Assembly: GCA_020466095.1 (NCBI GenBank)
Contig: CM035806.1
Location: 94,449,392-94,513,391, forward strand
Direction: 5' to 3'
Length of the DNA: 64,000 nucleotides
DNA from: Chlorops oryzae
Lineage: Eukaryota; Arthropoda; Insecta; Diptera; Chloropidae
Shown here: in pieces, positions 51,706 to 62,485 of the stretch
Numbering within the stretch: position 1 is the stretch's first letter
Layout of the letters: every line of letters begins with the position of its first letter
Translations under genes and position numbers: made by a program
The notes under the pieces: generated by a model
Told to the model about the DNA's origin: nothing
Databases searched by the model: none
What the model saw: the letters and a program-made list of their open reading frames with translations, nothing else

Positions 51706-52620
51706 CTCTGTTATTGGTAGACACTCTGAACTGTAAAGAGCGACTGGCCTGATGACTGTGTGGTAAATTTTAGATTTCAAGCGGTCGCTTATCTTTTTAC
51801 CGCAGATAACTCCAGTAGTTGAACGCCACTTAAGCCAAGCGGCGTAAGCTCTCTCAGTAACTTCTCGAGCGGTCGCCCCGTCAGCAGCAAGTGTCGATCA
51901 AAGGTATTTAAATTTGAATTTGGCCATATGAAGTGGTACTTATTTTTCACGGTGTTTCTCCATTAAAAGCTGAGCGGAATGAATTGCATCGGTGGTGCCA
52001 CAGTTTTTCACAAACCCAGCTTGGTTTATATTTAATCTGACTATTTCACGAATTCGTTTACCCTTTTATACAGTTGAAGTGTGTGGGATAAGAGCCTTAT
52101 GGGCCTATAATATTAATTATCTGCTGGAGAACCTTTCTTTTTCTATATGGGTACGCTTGTGCTCATTAGCCAGGGTACTCTCTTTTTTGCTATTATTCGG
52201 TTAAAAACTCCAGTAACCAAGGGCTGAATCACCTGATTTCCAAACCTCAGCGGGTACATCATCGGTACCAGTGGCGTTACCAGTTTTCATTTTACTTATG
52301 GCCTCATCAACTTCGTCTAAAGTGATTCTCTGAATGGGACCAAATATTGCTTCTATAGTTAGTATCGGTTGCTGTGGGAATTCTTCTGTAGATACTTTTT
52401 CAAAATAATTTCGCCAGAGTTCGCGACAATATTTGCGATCCAAAATGATATCACCATTTTCATCGTTAACTCCGTAAAACTTGTCAATGTCCTCAGTGGC
52501 TCGTTTGCGAGATTTAGCAACACGGTAGGCAACTTCTTCGGCCTCACGAGTGCTAAGGCGATTATAGAGCTCTTCGAAGTGACCTGCTCCGGCGCATGCC
52601 ACTTAACTTTCTTGCGTCGA
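51706..52620 (-). pseudogene. Second RTE-type LINE relic with internal deletion
   Basis: Read downward from 52620: linker FEELYNRLSTREAEEVAYRV, KFYGVNDENGDIILDRKYCR, WRNYFEKVSTEEFPQQPILT, ITLDEVDEAISKMKTGNATG, TDDVPAEVWK (start of the RT fingers). Then, after frame loss, NQAGFVKNCGTTDAIHSAQL and LMEKHREK, and finally a piece equal to the WRS.TGVLCDK region (51725-51905). The central part with YADD is missing between the last two. It is a separate, deleted copy from the one at 50175-50777, since the TGVLCD region occurs in both. Confidence 0.83.
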
Positions 52621-53382
52621 GATTTCAACTGAAGTTTGGGAAATTGGCCAAAATAGAGAAGAAACGGCCCATAATTCCCCAGAAGTCACCCCTACGGATA
52701 TATAATGTGTGTTCAACCACCATTATTTTTTTACTCCGAACATTTTCTTCGAACATACCTACCCTCGATCTCCCTCCTTAGGGGGTCCCTATACAAAAAT
52801 AGGCTTAAATTAAAGAAAAATACCTCACGAACTTCAATCTATAATATAAATGCCGAAGGAACAAGAACAAGCATGTTCAGTATGCATATTCGAAAAATTT
52901 ACAAAATTACCTTTTAAACGAGCCTAATATGAAGAATATTGGATTAGTTTTTGGTATGTTTTAATAATATGATATATTTTATTACCTTTTTTTAAAACTG
53001 AATTTTGGGTTCCATCCCCTAACTGGCCAAATAATGACCCTAGTAGAAAAAAAAATAAATTTTCGGCTAAAATTCCGCAAACCTCAATCTATGACGAATT
53101 GTTTGAGACTATAACCATTAAAATCGGTCTGTGGTTTCTATTCATAGAATTAATTCAAAACAAATATTTGTTGAAACGCATTTTTTCACTTTTTTCACGT
53201 TCGTGGCTTGAGTTTTTGCATTCATACAGAGCGAGAGAGCCAGGTAGGTTCAAAAAAAATGTTCGGGGTAAAAAAATAATGGGGTTTTGGTCATACATTA
53301 TATATCCGTAGGAGTGACTTCTGGGGAGTTATGGCCCGTTTCCTCTCTATTTTGGCGAATTTCCCAAATTTCAATTGAAATC
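52621..53382. mobile_element. Family C foldback element (C3), complete
   Basis: Left end GATTTCAACTGAAGTTTGGG, then GCCAAAATAGAGAAGAAACG, is mirrored by the right end (CGTTTCCTCTCTATTTTGGC, CCCAAATTTCAATTGAAATC) over about 90 bp including CAGAAGTCACCCCTACGGAT and ATCCGTAGGAGTGACTTCTG. Its interior matches the copies at 5467-7170 and 13690-14310. It interrupts the RTE relic at 52620. No coding sequence. Confidence 0.8.
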
Positions 53383-53928
53383 TACCACGGGTTCCCTTAT
53401 TCGGTTGCCTCGAAATTTCTTACGTTTCTCCTTCATGCCCAATGGAACACTTCTGAACCCTGACACCGATCAGAAACTCTCTAAAAATTTTCTCCATAGA
53501 GTTAAGAGCTAAGCCCTAGTGAACATTTATCCTTTTTTATGCGGGATAGTCCTTTTTTTCTTCTCTAAAAATCCATCCCGTGAATAAGATTTAAATCCTT
53601 ACTAAATAATATCGATGTTTTTTGATAATATTATTTTTAAAATCTGAAAACTTCTGCATTTCTCAGGAAACCCCTTTTTTTCATGAAAAAAATATAACAG
53701 CATTAGACATGTCCATTTATATCACCATCAATAATCAAGAAATTTCCTTGTGGGACATCAAGGATTACTTCATCAAGGAGTTTCCAGAAAGAATCCTAAG
53801 CATAAGTGCTGTTCCGAAATAGACAGAACAGAATAAAACTCTAAAATTTGAAATTCATTTTAAAATATTAAAAAAATTTTGACAGCAAGTCCACCAAAAG
53901 AATCCACCGAACTCGCTATTTTGCCTCT
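53383..53928. other. Unassigned DNA
   Basis: An open frame at 53622-53822 (ALDMSIYITINNQEISLWDI) has no recognised motif. Nothing else seen. Confidence 0.35.
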
Positions 53929-53929
53929 T

Positions 53930-54600
53930 CATACCCGACACACTACTCTATGTCGAGGGTGTATTGCATAGATATTTGTACTTATATTATTAGATCCGAT
54001 AGTACAATTTTGTTGAAATTTGGATATATGAATGTGCCTGGGATACCATGGAAGTTAAAGGGAACTTTTGTTTTTTAATCTGTTGTAGGCCTACTTAAGT
54101 AATTTACTAGTGCTCCAAACATCAATGACATACATATATTGAGTTGTAGCGAGTTATAAGCGTTTTACTCAAAACGCACTTAATTTATGTGTGGGCATGG
54201 CAGTGCACGGATTTCTCTCGGTTTCACTTAGGATCACACTCGGGGCTCGATATACCCGAGTGCCGAATTTTTACGTGATTGGCCCAGCCGTTTCGAAGGA
54301 GATCCGACACCCCATCACACCATCGACTGTCGGGTATTTTAATACGTCCGTGTGTAACACCCAGAACAAGTCGAGATAGATATACAAAATGTATATAGAA
54401 TGTATATATCGGCATTACCAGGAGATTCGATCTAGCCAAGTCCGTCTGTCTGGTTTCTTATCGAAGGGGAGTTGAGCTATCTCACCAAAATTTGGTAAGG
54501 GTGTTCGCGGGGACATGACTAAGAACAAGTTTGAGAATAGACCCGATATGACCATTTTTCAGGGTACCTCCAGTACTAGGCTCTGTCATGAAAATTGATA
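53930..54600 (-). mobile_element. Mosaic of family A and family B Helentron-like sequence (A4)
   Basis: 53930-53965 is the 3' end of family A (ATACCCGACACACT, GTCGAGGGTGTATTGCA). 53970-54309 is plus-strand family B-like sequence (GTGTGGGCATGGCAGTGCAC, TTCACTTAGGATCACACTCG, CCCAGCCGTTTCGAAGGAG). From 54310 family A resumes (TCGGGTATTTTAATACGTCC, TGTAACACCCAGAAC, GGTACCTCCAGTACTAGG) until about 54600. Confidence 0.65.
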
Positions 54601-54960
54601 TCAAGGGTTTTGCGACGAGGGCATAATATATTATTTTGTTGGAAAAGAAAATTTTTTCTTAAATTATGCCGATAAGACTTTATTGGGGAAAAATTTGAAT
54701 AAAATGGCTTCAAAGATGAAAAATTTGGCAAAAAAACTCAAACAAATTCAGTTTGTCATTGGAATAGCTCGAATAAAGTAATACAATTTCAGCAAGCGGT
54801 TTATATTTCTCGCAGAGCAATCTTTTGACTATTTATTGCCGTAAAAATATTAATATCGGCTGATAAACAACGAAGTTACAGCTTATAAACTAAGTCAATG
54901 TCCTAACTGAAGGTTTTTGCTCCATATCTCGGAATCTAGAGCTAATCTTTAAAAAAAAAA
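54601..54960. other. Unassigned DNA
   Basis: AT-rich, ending in an A run at 54951-54962. Nothing recognised. Confidence 0.4.
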
Positions 54961-55791
54961 AACAAGTAAGGGTGTTAAAGTCAGGCGCGCTTGACAATAA
55001 AATACCCGACACAGACATACGTGTTCAAATAATTTTTAATATCAAGAAGTGTTTAAGGCCATTAGGGGCCCCATATACCGACTTTTGTTGAATTTCTTTA
55101 TGAAAACCACCCTTTTGCCACGCCAACTTTTCCAATTTTTTTTGTTTTCTAATCGAAGGCCTTAATATACGCTCAAGTTCTAAGTTTCAGTGGAATATCT
55201 CAAAAAAAATCCGATTTTGGGGCAGTTTTGAGATTTTTGTGACAGACCCTAGTACTGGAGGTACCCTTTATAATGGACCGATCAAGGAAATTTTTTCTAA
55301 GGATTTTTATGGCTACAAAGGAAGCATAACTGCCACATTTCGTTCAAGTGCCATTTGAAATTCGGGTGTAGAACGCAATTTTCGAAAAACGCCCTTCGGC
55401 CACGCCCACGTTTCCAATTTTTGGAAATAATATTACTGGCCTTTAAATATGATCAAATAACAAATTTCATCAAAATATCTTGAAAAATTTCGAATTTTAG
55501 AGCAGTTTATGTGATTTTCGCAACAGACCCTAGTACTGGAGGTACCCCTAAAAATCCCATATCAAATTTCATCAAGATAGCTCAACTCCTTCGATAAGAA
55601 AACTGTATACAAACATACGGACAGACAGACAGACAGACGGGCAGACAGACAGACGGACATGTTTAATCGAATCTCCTGGCGACGCTGATCATTTCTATAT
55701 ATGTTTTGTATAGTCTATCTCAACTGGTTCTGGGTGTTACAAACAACCACACAAACGCAATATACCCTCGACACAGAGTGTGTCGGGTATT
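54961..55791 (+). mobile_element. Family A Helentron-like element, full length (A5)
   Basis: Starts AACAAGTAAGGGTGTTAAAG, hairpin GTCAGGCGCGCTTGAC (one mismatch), AATACCCGACACAGAC, ends GAGTGTGTCGGGTATTA. (GACA)n tract at 55619-55660. Immediately followed by family B copy B4. Confidence 0.8.
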
Positions 55792-56383
55792 ACAAGTAAG
55801 AAAGCTAAAGTCGGTCAAGCCCGACTTTGAAATATCCAGCGTCCCGACATTATTGGCGCACTATGTTTTTCTTCTCTATTTGTGGGCGTGGCAGTGGGCG
55901 GGCCCCATAAATTATTTGCCTACACCTTTCATTTGTCTTGGTCAACCTATGTTGCCTTTTTGAAGCTTCTACGCCTTTTACTTCGGAAGTTACGAAAAAT
56001 ATTCATTTGTGGGCGTGGCGGTGGCCGGTCCACATAAAATTTTTTTCTACACCTTTCATTCGCCTTGGTCAACCTATGTTGCGAATTTGAAGCTTCTACG
56101 CTTTTTACTTCGGAAGTTACGATAAACCCTTATTTGTGGGCGTGGCGCGAGGAGGGCGGCGTCCATTTTTTTCCAGGATATGTCCCTTTTTGTAGTTTAC
56201 CAGTACACCAAATATCAATGAAATGTTTTGAGTCGTTCGCAAGTTAAAAGTGTTTTACTGAAAACACCATAAATTCATTTGTGGGCGTGGCAGTGGGTGG
56301 ATGTCTCCCATTTTTACTTAGGATCATACTCGGACCCCGATATACCTGTGTGCCAAATTTCGACTTCATTGGTTCAGCCGTTT

Positions 56384-56483
56384 NNNNNNNNNNNNNNNNN
56401 NNNNNNNNNNNNNNNNNNNNNNNNNNNNNNNNNNNNNNNNNNNNNNNNNNNNNNNNNNNNNNNNNNNNNNNNNNNNNNNNNNN
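56384..56483. other. Assembly gap, 100 N
   Basis: Placeholder inside B4. Flanks read on as CAGCCGTTT|CGGGTGAGATCCGA, matching CAGCCGTTTCGGAGGAGATCC of B2. Confidence 0.99.
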
Positions 56484-56605
56484 CGGGTGAGATCCGACCA
56501 CAGACGGACGGACAGACCGACGGACAGACCGACGGACAGACCGACGGACGGACAGACGGACATGTCTAAATCGATTCAGTTTTTGATCCTGATCATTTCT
56601 ATACA

Positions 56606-56950
56606 GGGTGTCCCGAGAAAAAGTGTACAAAATGCAACCCTCGATAGGTCGATGCAATACGAGTAGTTTTTGCTTCTACAGCAACTGCCTAGGAGGTAAC
56701 GTTTACGAGCTGTAGCGCTTCACAATAGGTCTGCTGTTGTATGGAATTTTGAATATAACTTCATTTTGAACGCAAAAATATTTTTTTAAATGAAGTTATA
56801 CTCAAAATTCCATACAAAAACAAACATTTTTTGAAGCGCTCCAGCTCTTAAACGGTACCTCCTACGCAGTTGCTGTAGAAGCAAAAACTACTCGTATTGC
56901 ATCGACCTATCGAGGGTTGCATTTTGTACACTTTTTCCCGGGACACCCTG
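56606..56950. mobile_element. CAGGG-type foldback MITE, complete, about 345 bp
   Basis: Ends CAGGGTGTCCCGAGAAAAAG and CTTTTTCCCGGGACACCCTG, flanked by TA. Arms pair along nearly the whole length (AACCCTCGATAGGTCGATGC with GCATCGACCTATCGAGGGTT; TTGCTTCTACAGCAACTGCC with GCAGTTGCTGTAGAAGCAA). Removing it restores family B sequence (GATCATTTCTA joined to TATATTTGTC). Same arm order as the element at 3145-3449. Confidence 0.92.
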
Positions 56951-57037
56951 TATATATTTGTCTATATTTCCGGAGCTTAATTCTCCCTGTTACAAGATTT
57001 GCACAAAACTAATATACCCCGCTTACGCTGGGTATAA

Positions 57038-57404
57038 TAAGGGAATTAAAGCCTCATTTTATTACATTTTAAAAGAAATAGGGCCCCAAAATATTTCGTG
57101 GCTTTTTATTTCCAACTGTTACATAAATATATGTAAAAATAATTTAGGGTGTGTTTTCTTTTTTGTTATGGGCTTTGTTTCCGAAATGGGGATGTTATTT
57201 CCTGGGGTGTTATTTCATAGCACCATAGCCACAGGTGGTAGGCCTGGCCGATTTTTATGAAACTTTCAGGATTGCATTGTTGATAGCAGACTGTGGACAA
57301 AGTTATTAACAATTCTGATGAAATTAAAAAAAATTTAATGAAAAATTCATGTTGGGAAGTGGTCGTAGCCGATTTAGGTGAAACTACGTTTTTTCTTAAT
57401 TCCA
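57038..57404. other. Unassigned repeat-like DNA
   Basis: Contains GGCCTGGCCGATTTTTATGA and AAACTTTCAGGATTGCATTG, similar to the repeats at 48.7-49.0 kb. No boundaries. Confidence 0.4.
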
Positions 57405-57963
57405 TTAAGGGGGTCTTCTCATTGAGCAACTTTTTTTTCGACTTTTTTTTTTGCATTTATTTATAGCTTGAGTAGTTGTGAATATGCCCCTAAAAGGGTT
57501 TTTTGAAATTCGAAATAGTTTAGAGGATATAGCCTTCTTTGTCGAGCAAGATCTGCGCTAAAACGAGTAATTTTTGCGTTGCTTCAAACTTTAAACGCGT
57601 TTATCTCGAAACCACGTTTTTCGAACTGGCGGCCATGATATCTCCAGTTCAACTGAACCGATTTTCATGAAACAAAGTGGAATCGACGCAGAATTGTCAC
57701 CATTCTCGGGTGAACCTCGAGCATAATTTTAAAAATTTTTTTACTATTTTTTTTTTACACTAAACTACAAAAAAAAGCCCGAAATTGAAATTTTTTTTTA
57801 ATGGCCGCCATTTTGTCAAAAAAAATCACAAAATTAAGCTTGAGGTTCACCCGAGAATACTGATATATATAATACTATACTATATATATATATATAATAC
57901 TATACTATATATATATATAATACTATACTATATATATATATATAATACTATACTATATATATA

Positions 57964-59253
57964 TTAGGTGTAGTAAAAAGAAATCCATTATTTTTCCAAT
58001 AGATGGCGTTATTTATCTGCATCTCGCGTTGTATAAGTCCCATCGTGTTTCCGCTAGGGGGCATTAGAAAGATGACAGTTCCTACTAAAAAAGCTTTTTT
58101 GACACTTTTTTTGATTGATTGATTCAGTTTTGTTTGAGAGCTTGTCAAAGATGGACATCAGCAAAGAGAAAATTCGCTACATTTTACAGTTTTTCTTCGA
58201 TAAGGGAGAAAACGCAAGCCAGGCGGCTGAAAATGTGAATAGCGTTTATGGACCTGATACTGTAACAGCCAATCATGCGCAATTTTGGTTTCGTCGATTC
58301 CGTTCCGGTAACTTCGATGTCAAGGATGCCCCACGCACTGGAAGGCCAATTGTCGAAAATGTCGATAAAATCATGGAAATTATCGAGTCCGACCGTCATG
58401 TTAGCACTGTTTCGATTGCAAAAGAGCTAAAGATTGCACAAAAAACCGTTTGGAACCAATTGAATAAGGCTGGATACACAAAGAAGCTCGATGTATGGGT
58501 GCCACACGAGTTAACGCAAAAAAACCTCATAGACCGAATTTCTATCTGCGAATCGCTGCTGAACCGCAACAAAATCGACCCATTTCTGAAGCGGTTGGTG
58601 ACTGGTGATGAAAAGTGGGTCACTTACGACAACGTCAAGCGAAAACGGTCGTGGTCGAAACACGGTGAACCGGCGGAAACGGTGGCCAAGCCAGGATTGA
58701 CGGCCAGGAAGGTTTTGCTGTGTGTTTGGTGGGATTGGCAGGGAATTATCTACTATGAGCTGCTCCCATACGGCAAAACTCTTAACTCGGAACTCTACTG
58801 TCAACAATTGGACCGTCTGAAGGAAGCAATCGCCCATAAGCGGCCAGCTTTGGCCAATAGGTGAGGAATTGTGTTCCATCAGGACAACGCCAGGCCACAC
58901 ACATCGATAGTGACTCGCCAGAAGCTCCGGGAGTTTGGTTGGGAGGTTCTTCTGCATCCACCTTATAGTCCGGACCTGGCACCAAGTGAATACCATCTGT
59001 TCCTGTCCATGGCGAACAATTTTGCTGGTGAAACATTCGCTTCAAGAGAGGCTTCTGAAATTCGACTGTCTCAATTTTTTGCTAATAGGAACGAGGGCTT
59101 CTATGAGAGAGGCATAATGAAATAACCTTTAAAATGGCAACAAGTTATCGAACAAAACGGCGCATATTTGACCTAAATCGGGTCATTCTAACTTTCTTAA
59201 ATAAAGCCGTCAATTTAATGCAAAAATAATGGATTTCTTTTTACTACACCTAA
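57964..59253 (+). mobile_element. mariner element, full length, 1290 bp
   Basis: Ends TTAGGTGTAGTAAAAAGAAA and TTTCTTTTTACTACACCTAA; terminal repeats continue through TCCATTATTTTT for about 32 bp. TA flanks at 57962-57963 and 59254-59255. One transposase gene, nearly intact. Confidence 0.95.
58151..59176 (+). pseudogene. mariner transposase, two nonsense codons, third catalytic D changed to E
   Basis: One reading frame from ATG 58151 to TAA 59174-59176, 341 codons with no frameshift (mariner transposases have about 345). N-terminal paired-like HTH (KIRYILQFFFDKGENASQAA, FWFRRFRSGNFDVKDAPRTG), linker motif WVPHEL at about codon 118, first catalytic D in VTGDEKWVTY (codon 153), second in FHQDNARPH (codon 245), and the YSPDLAPSEYHLF block. 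The third catalytic position (codon 280, 34 residues after the second) is GAA (E), where mariners have D. In-frame TGA at codon 238 and TAA at codon 325, each explicable by a single base change. Motifs place it nearer the mellifera/cecropia mariners than the copy at 37 kb. In Mos1-type mariners D-to-E at this position is reported to abolish activity. Confidence 0.95.
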
Positions 59254-59636
59254 TATATAATACTATACTATATATATATATAATACTATACTATTATATA
59301 TATATAATACTATACTATATATATATATAATACTATTACTATATATATATTTAATACTATACTGATTATAACCCGGTTTTTTTTTCCATTTCGGACGCTC
59401 CGGAGACCCGGAATCGTGGCCGCCGTGACGGCACCTTTTTTTTCACCACCAACTTTGAAGTCTCATTACTTTTTGAACAGCCCACGTATCGAGGCAAAAA
59501 AATTTTTGTTATTTACTTTGAACCTTTTGTAATACAATAAATAAAAAAAAGTTTTCAATTATTCTTTGCGTTTTCAAATAAGAATTTTTTTAAAAAGGGT
59601 CCAAAAAACGGGTTTTCAATGAGAAGACCCCCTTAA

Positions 59637-60450
59637 CACTATGCCACATATGGGCTTATAATAACAGACTTTTTACTTTTTATTGCAGGCGAAGCACGAT
59701 TGGAAATGTGAATCGTGTGACCAGTGTGAGCGGAAGACTGTTTCAAACTCCAAATTTCGTAAAAAATGAGGCCGAACTCGATGGAAGTTCTTCGTTTGTC
59801 TCTTTAATTTAACATTTTTTTTACAGAAAAATTTCAAATTTGCAGTGAAACTTTAGAAAATTTAATATCTGAATGACAGTAAAAATGAAAGTGAAACTTA
59901 AATGTAGAATGAAATTTCTTCGAAAGAAATTCTGAATGTAAATTGTGGTTTAAGCCTGTATCCAATATCCAGACATATTTTGTAACGTTTATATAACTAA
60001 AATTGCAAAAAAAAAAAAGGAGAGAAATCAGAAATGCAAGAACTTTTGGTTTCAAATATTTTTTATATAAGAGATCACTTTACACAATAAAATTATCAAT
60101 ATAACGCACACATTATTTATATATTATCGAAAATAGTTCTTCCAAAACTTAATTAGATGCAGACAGTTTACTTTCGATGGCCCAAGATTGTATTCTAGAA
60201 TGGAATGAAAATGTAAGAGATTTTTAGGTTTTGTTTTTAAGATTTTAAAAAGGTATATACATTTTGTCAATGTTGAAATAAGTTCTTAGTTGGAAATAAG
60301 ATGGAATAAAACAAAAGAAGTTTAAAAATTATCGTGTGACTCTAATAATTAACGAATATTTTGATATATGAATTTAGACAAGTACGAAATAACATTAAGG
60401 GCCAATATCGCCAATCAGATTTTAAAAAAAAATTTTGGAATTGAAATAAG
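59637..60450. other. Unassigned AT-rich DNA
   Basis: No gene or element recognised. Confidence 0.4.
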
Positions 60451-60451
60451 C

Positions 60452-60606
60452 AAGTAAGGGTGTTATATCAGGCGAACATTTTAAAAAACAGGCCCCAAGA
60501 CAACGAACATTGAGAAAAGGTATTGTGTAGATTTTTAAGGCTATAAGGGGCCTCATATGACGACCACTTTTGGAAAATTTTGAAAATCCAATCGGAGGCT
60601 TAAGGG
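60452..60606 (+). mobile_element. 5' fragment of a family A element (A6)
   Basis: CAAGTAAGGGTGTTATATCA then a half-lost hairpin, GGCTATAAGGGGCCTCATAT, and AATCCAATCGGAGGCTTAAG. It stops there. Corresponds to the first 160 bp of A5. Confidence 0.65.
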
Positions 60607-60888
60607 GATATCTGATGTAAACGCAAAAAATTGTACATTTTTTTTTTTTTGAATTTTTTTTTCATAAGATAATAAAGTTCAATCATTTGAAATTTTAGTA
60701 CAGTTTTTAATTTTTTTTACCTTCTTAGTATTAAGAAAAACAAAAAATTGTTTGTAATTATCTGTAAAGTCGGTTTGAGGATGATAACTTTGCGTGATAA
60801 CGTAAGTTGGTATGTATGTTGATGTATATATTCTTCTTGGGAAAAACTAATATGCAGAATTTACTGGGAAAAAATTACAGGAAGCTTG
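60607..60888. other. Unassigned DNA
   Basis: Nothing recognised. Confidence 0.4.
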
Positions 60889-60891
60889 TTA

Positions 60892-61454
60892 TGCTATGTT
60901 CTCACTAGGCTGGGTTAGGGTTATCGGCGAAACCCAGGGTTTCAAATGTCAAAACGCATATAAAAAAAAACATCTAACCCGAAAATAAACCCCGGGTTAA
61001 CATTTAACTCTGAGGTTAGCGCAGAGTTGCATTTGAAAATTTCAGTTACATTTGCTAACACCGAATACGAAAACCGGGTTAATATTTAATACGGCATTGA
61101 CAGGGAAGCTTTCCCGTGCAGCAAATGAGAGGTGAAGGATGTGTTTGGAAATGTTAATTTTGATCACACATATACCTTACGCGTTTTTTATATTTCAAAC
61201 TCCCAAGCCGGACATTATCGCATGCATGTAATGAAAACAGCGGCCATCTTCTAACAAACTTCATTAACAGTTAGGATTAGTAATGCGAGTAGCCGCAGTA
61301 TGAATTTTCACCACTTCGGAAGTAGTGCAGAAGTAGTCCACTTTCCGGCTGGGTCATATGACGTTAGTAAACCCTAACTCGCTCGAAGCTGATATGAAAG
61401 CTTTGAGTTAAAGTATCGGGTTAAGAACTGAACCCCTATAGTGAGAACATAGCA
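60892..61454. mobile_element. Harbinger-like MITE, 563 bp
   Basis: Ends TGCTATGTTCTCACTA and TAGTGAGAACATAGCA; TTA on both sides (60889-60891 and 61455-61457). Same family as 38877-41283, but the central part with the short reading frame has been deleted: TTAATTTTGATCACA is joined to CATATACCTTACGCG. Confidence 0.92.
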
Positions 61455-61457
61455 TTA

Positions 61458-61665
61458 CATTTTTGTCTCGTGTTATATGTAGATGCAAATAAAGCTAATG
61501 AGAATTGAATGAGAGATAGAATGAATTCGAATACACACGAAAAAATTTTCTTGCCCTCTTATTATCGGTAAAAAAAAAGAACAACATGCATAAATTCCTC
61601 TTTGCTTTTAAAAATTTTTGTGTTTTGTTACATTCATGTACAAAGAGTATTCAAAGGTTAAGGAA
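61458..61665. other. Unassigned DNA
   Basis: Nothing recognised. Confidence 0.4.
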
Positions 61666-61667
61666 CC

Positions 61668-62046
61668 CTGCAGGAAATTTCAATAGTGAATCTATACTCT
61701 TTCTCTACTGACTACGTCAACAGTACTACTGATCAGTTATACCCGTCGCAATGCTTTGCGTTATTGACATTTAACATTGAGTTGTCATTGAATGTCAACA
61801 GTAGACCGAAAAACTGTTGACGAACTATTGACGTCGGTACTATTATGTAGACAAAATGAGTACTCTTTCGCTTCATAAGGAGACACATTGTTGACATGGT
61901 CAATAAAGATGAACTATATCTCTTGATAGTACAGTTTCCCTAATGAGACCGCCTATAAATACTGTTGACGTTGGAACTAGTTCTCTTGTCTATATTGACG
62001 TCAGTATAGACATGGGGCCATATGGCGACAGGCTTCCTGCAGGGAA
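61668..62046. mobile_element. Possible inverted-repeat element, CCCTGCAGGAA ends
   Basis: ACCCTGCAGGAA near the left and TTCCTGCAGGG near the right form an 11-bp inverted repeat. The interior repeats TTGACGTC, TGTTGAC and GTCAACAGTA more than ten times on both strands. No target duplication found; the palindromic PstI-like core makes chance pairing easier. Confidence 0.5.
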
Positions 62047-62480
62047 GTGACTAATCATTTTTCGGACGATCGCTTATGGTGTTTACCTGCAAAAGCCTTT
62101 AAAGCCATAACCAAAATTTAAATGTTTTATTTCTTTTTTCTTAGGCTTCGATGAACAATTTGTTTGAACTGTCGAATACAGACAAGCCCCAGTCATTCTT
62201 CTTTAAATGTCAACATTAAGAATTCTTATGTTCATCAAGGCAGAATTTCGTTTCCCCTCTACCGTCCTTTGCCGCTATCCCGACAAGCAGACAAGGCAAG
62301 AGTACCCAGCCGGAACGGGGTACATGATGGGCTCGAACGCAGTCATTGTTCAAAGTATGATGTGCATAGTGCGGTGGACAGGTCTTAAAATTTAGCAACG
62401 GGGGCTATACACATCGTACTTTGTGCTATGTATGAGTTCGAGCACCTTCTCTACACAGTTCCGGTTGGGAGATTCTATTG
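62047..62480. other. Unassigned DNA
   Basis: Overlapping open frames at 62164-62398 (both strands, GC-richer) show no recognised domain. One could be genuine, but nothing supports a choice. Confidence 0.3.
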
Positions 62481-62485
62481 TAGAT

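Larger units (their letters stand above)
55792..57037 (+). mobile_element. Family B Helentron-like element (B4), with MITE and assembly gap inside
   Basis: Starts ACAAGTAAGAAAGCTAAAGT directly after A5, ends TTACGCTGGGTATAATAA. The GTGGGCGTGGC unit is present several times (55882, 56011, 56136, 56281). Interrupted by 100 N (56384-56483) and by the CAGGG MITE at 56606-56950. The open frames of 96-137 codons here translate the (GACG)n tract and the N run and are not genes. Confidence 0.8.
57858..59365. repeat. TATATAATACTATAC minisatellite split by mariner
   Basis: Units such as ATATATATAATACTATACTA repeat on the left (57858-57963) and right (59254-59365) of the mariner, with a period of about 24-28 bp. 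Confidence 0.8.
57409..59632. mobile_element. TTAA-flanked element D3, interrupted by a mariner
   Basis: TTAA at 57405-57408 and 59633-59636. Ends GGGGGTCTTCTCATTGA and TCAATGAGAAGACCCCC. An inner landmark AACGCGTTTATCTCGAAACC corresponds to GAACGCGTTTATCTCAAAAC in D1 and D2, so they are distant relatives. Inverted pair TCGGGTGAACCTCGAGCAT / AGCTTGAGGTTCACCCGA inside. Without the mariner it is about 0.93 kb. Confidence 0.8.

Noticed and set aside
56244..56657. Open frames of up to 137 codons
   Set aside because: They translate the (GACG)n tract and a run of N inside a family B repeat.
57785..57967. 60-codon frame rich in I and Y
   Set aside because: It is translation of the TATATAATACTATAC minisatellite.
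58511..58996. 161-codon minus-strand frame
   Set aside because: Antisense shadow of the mariner transposase.
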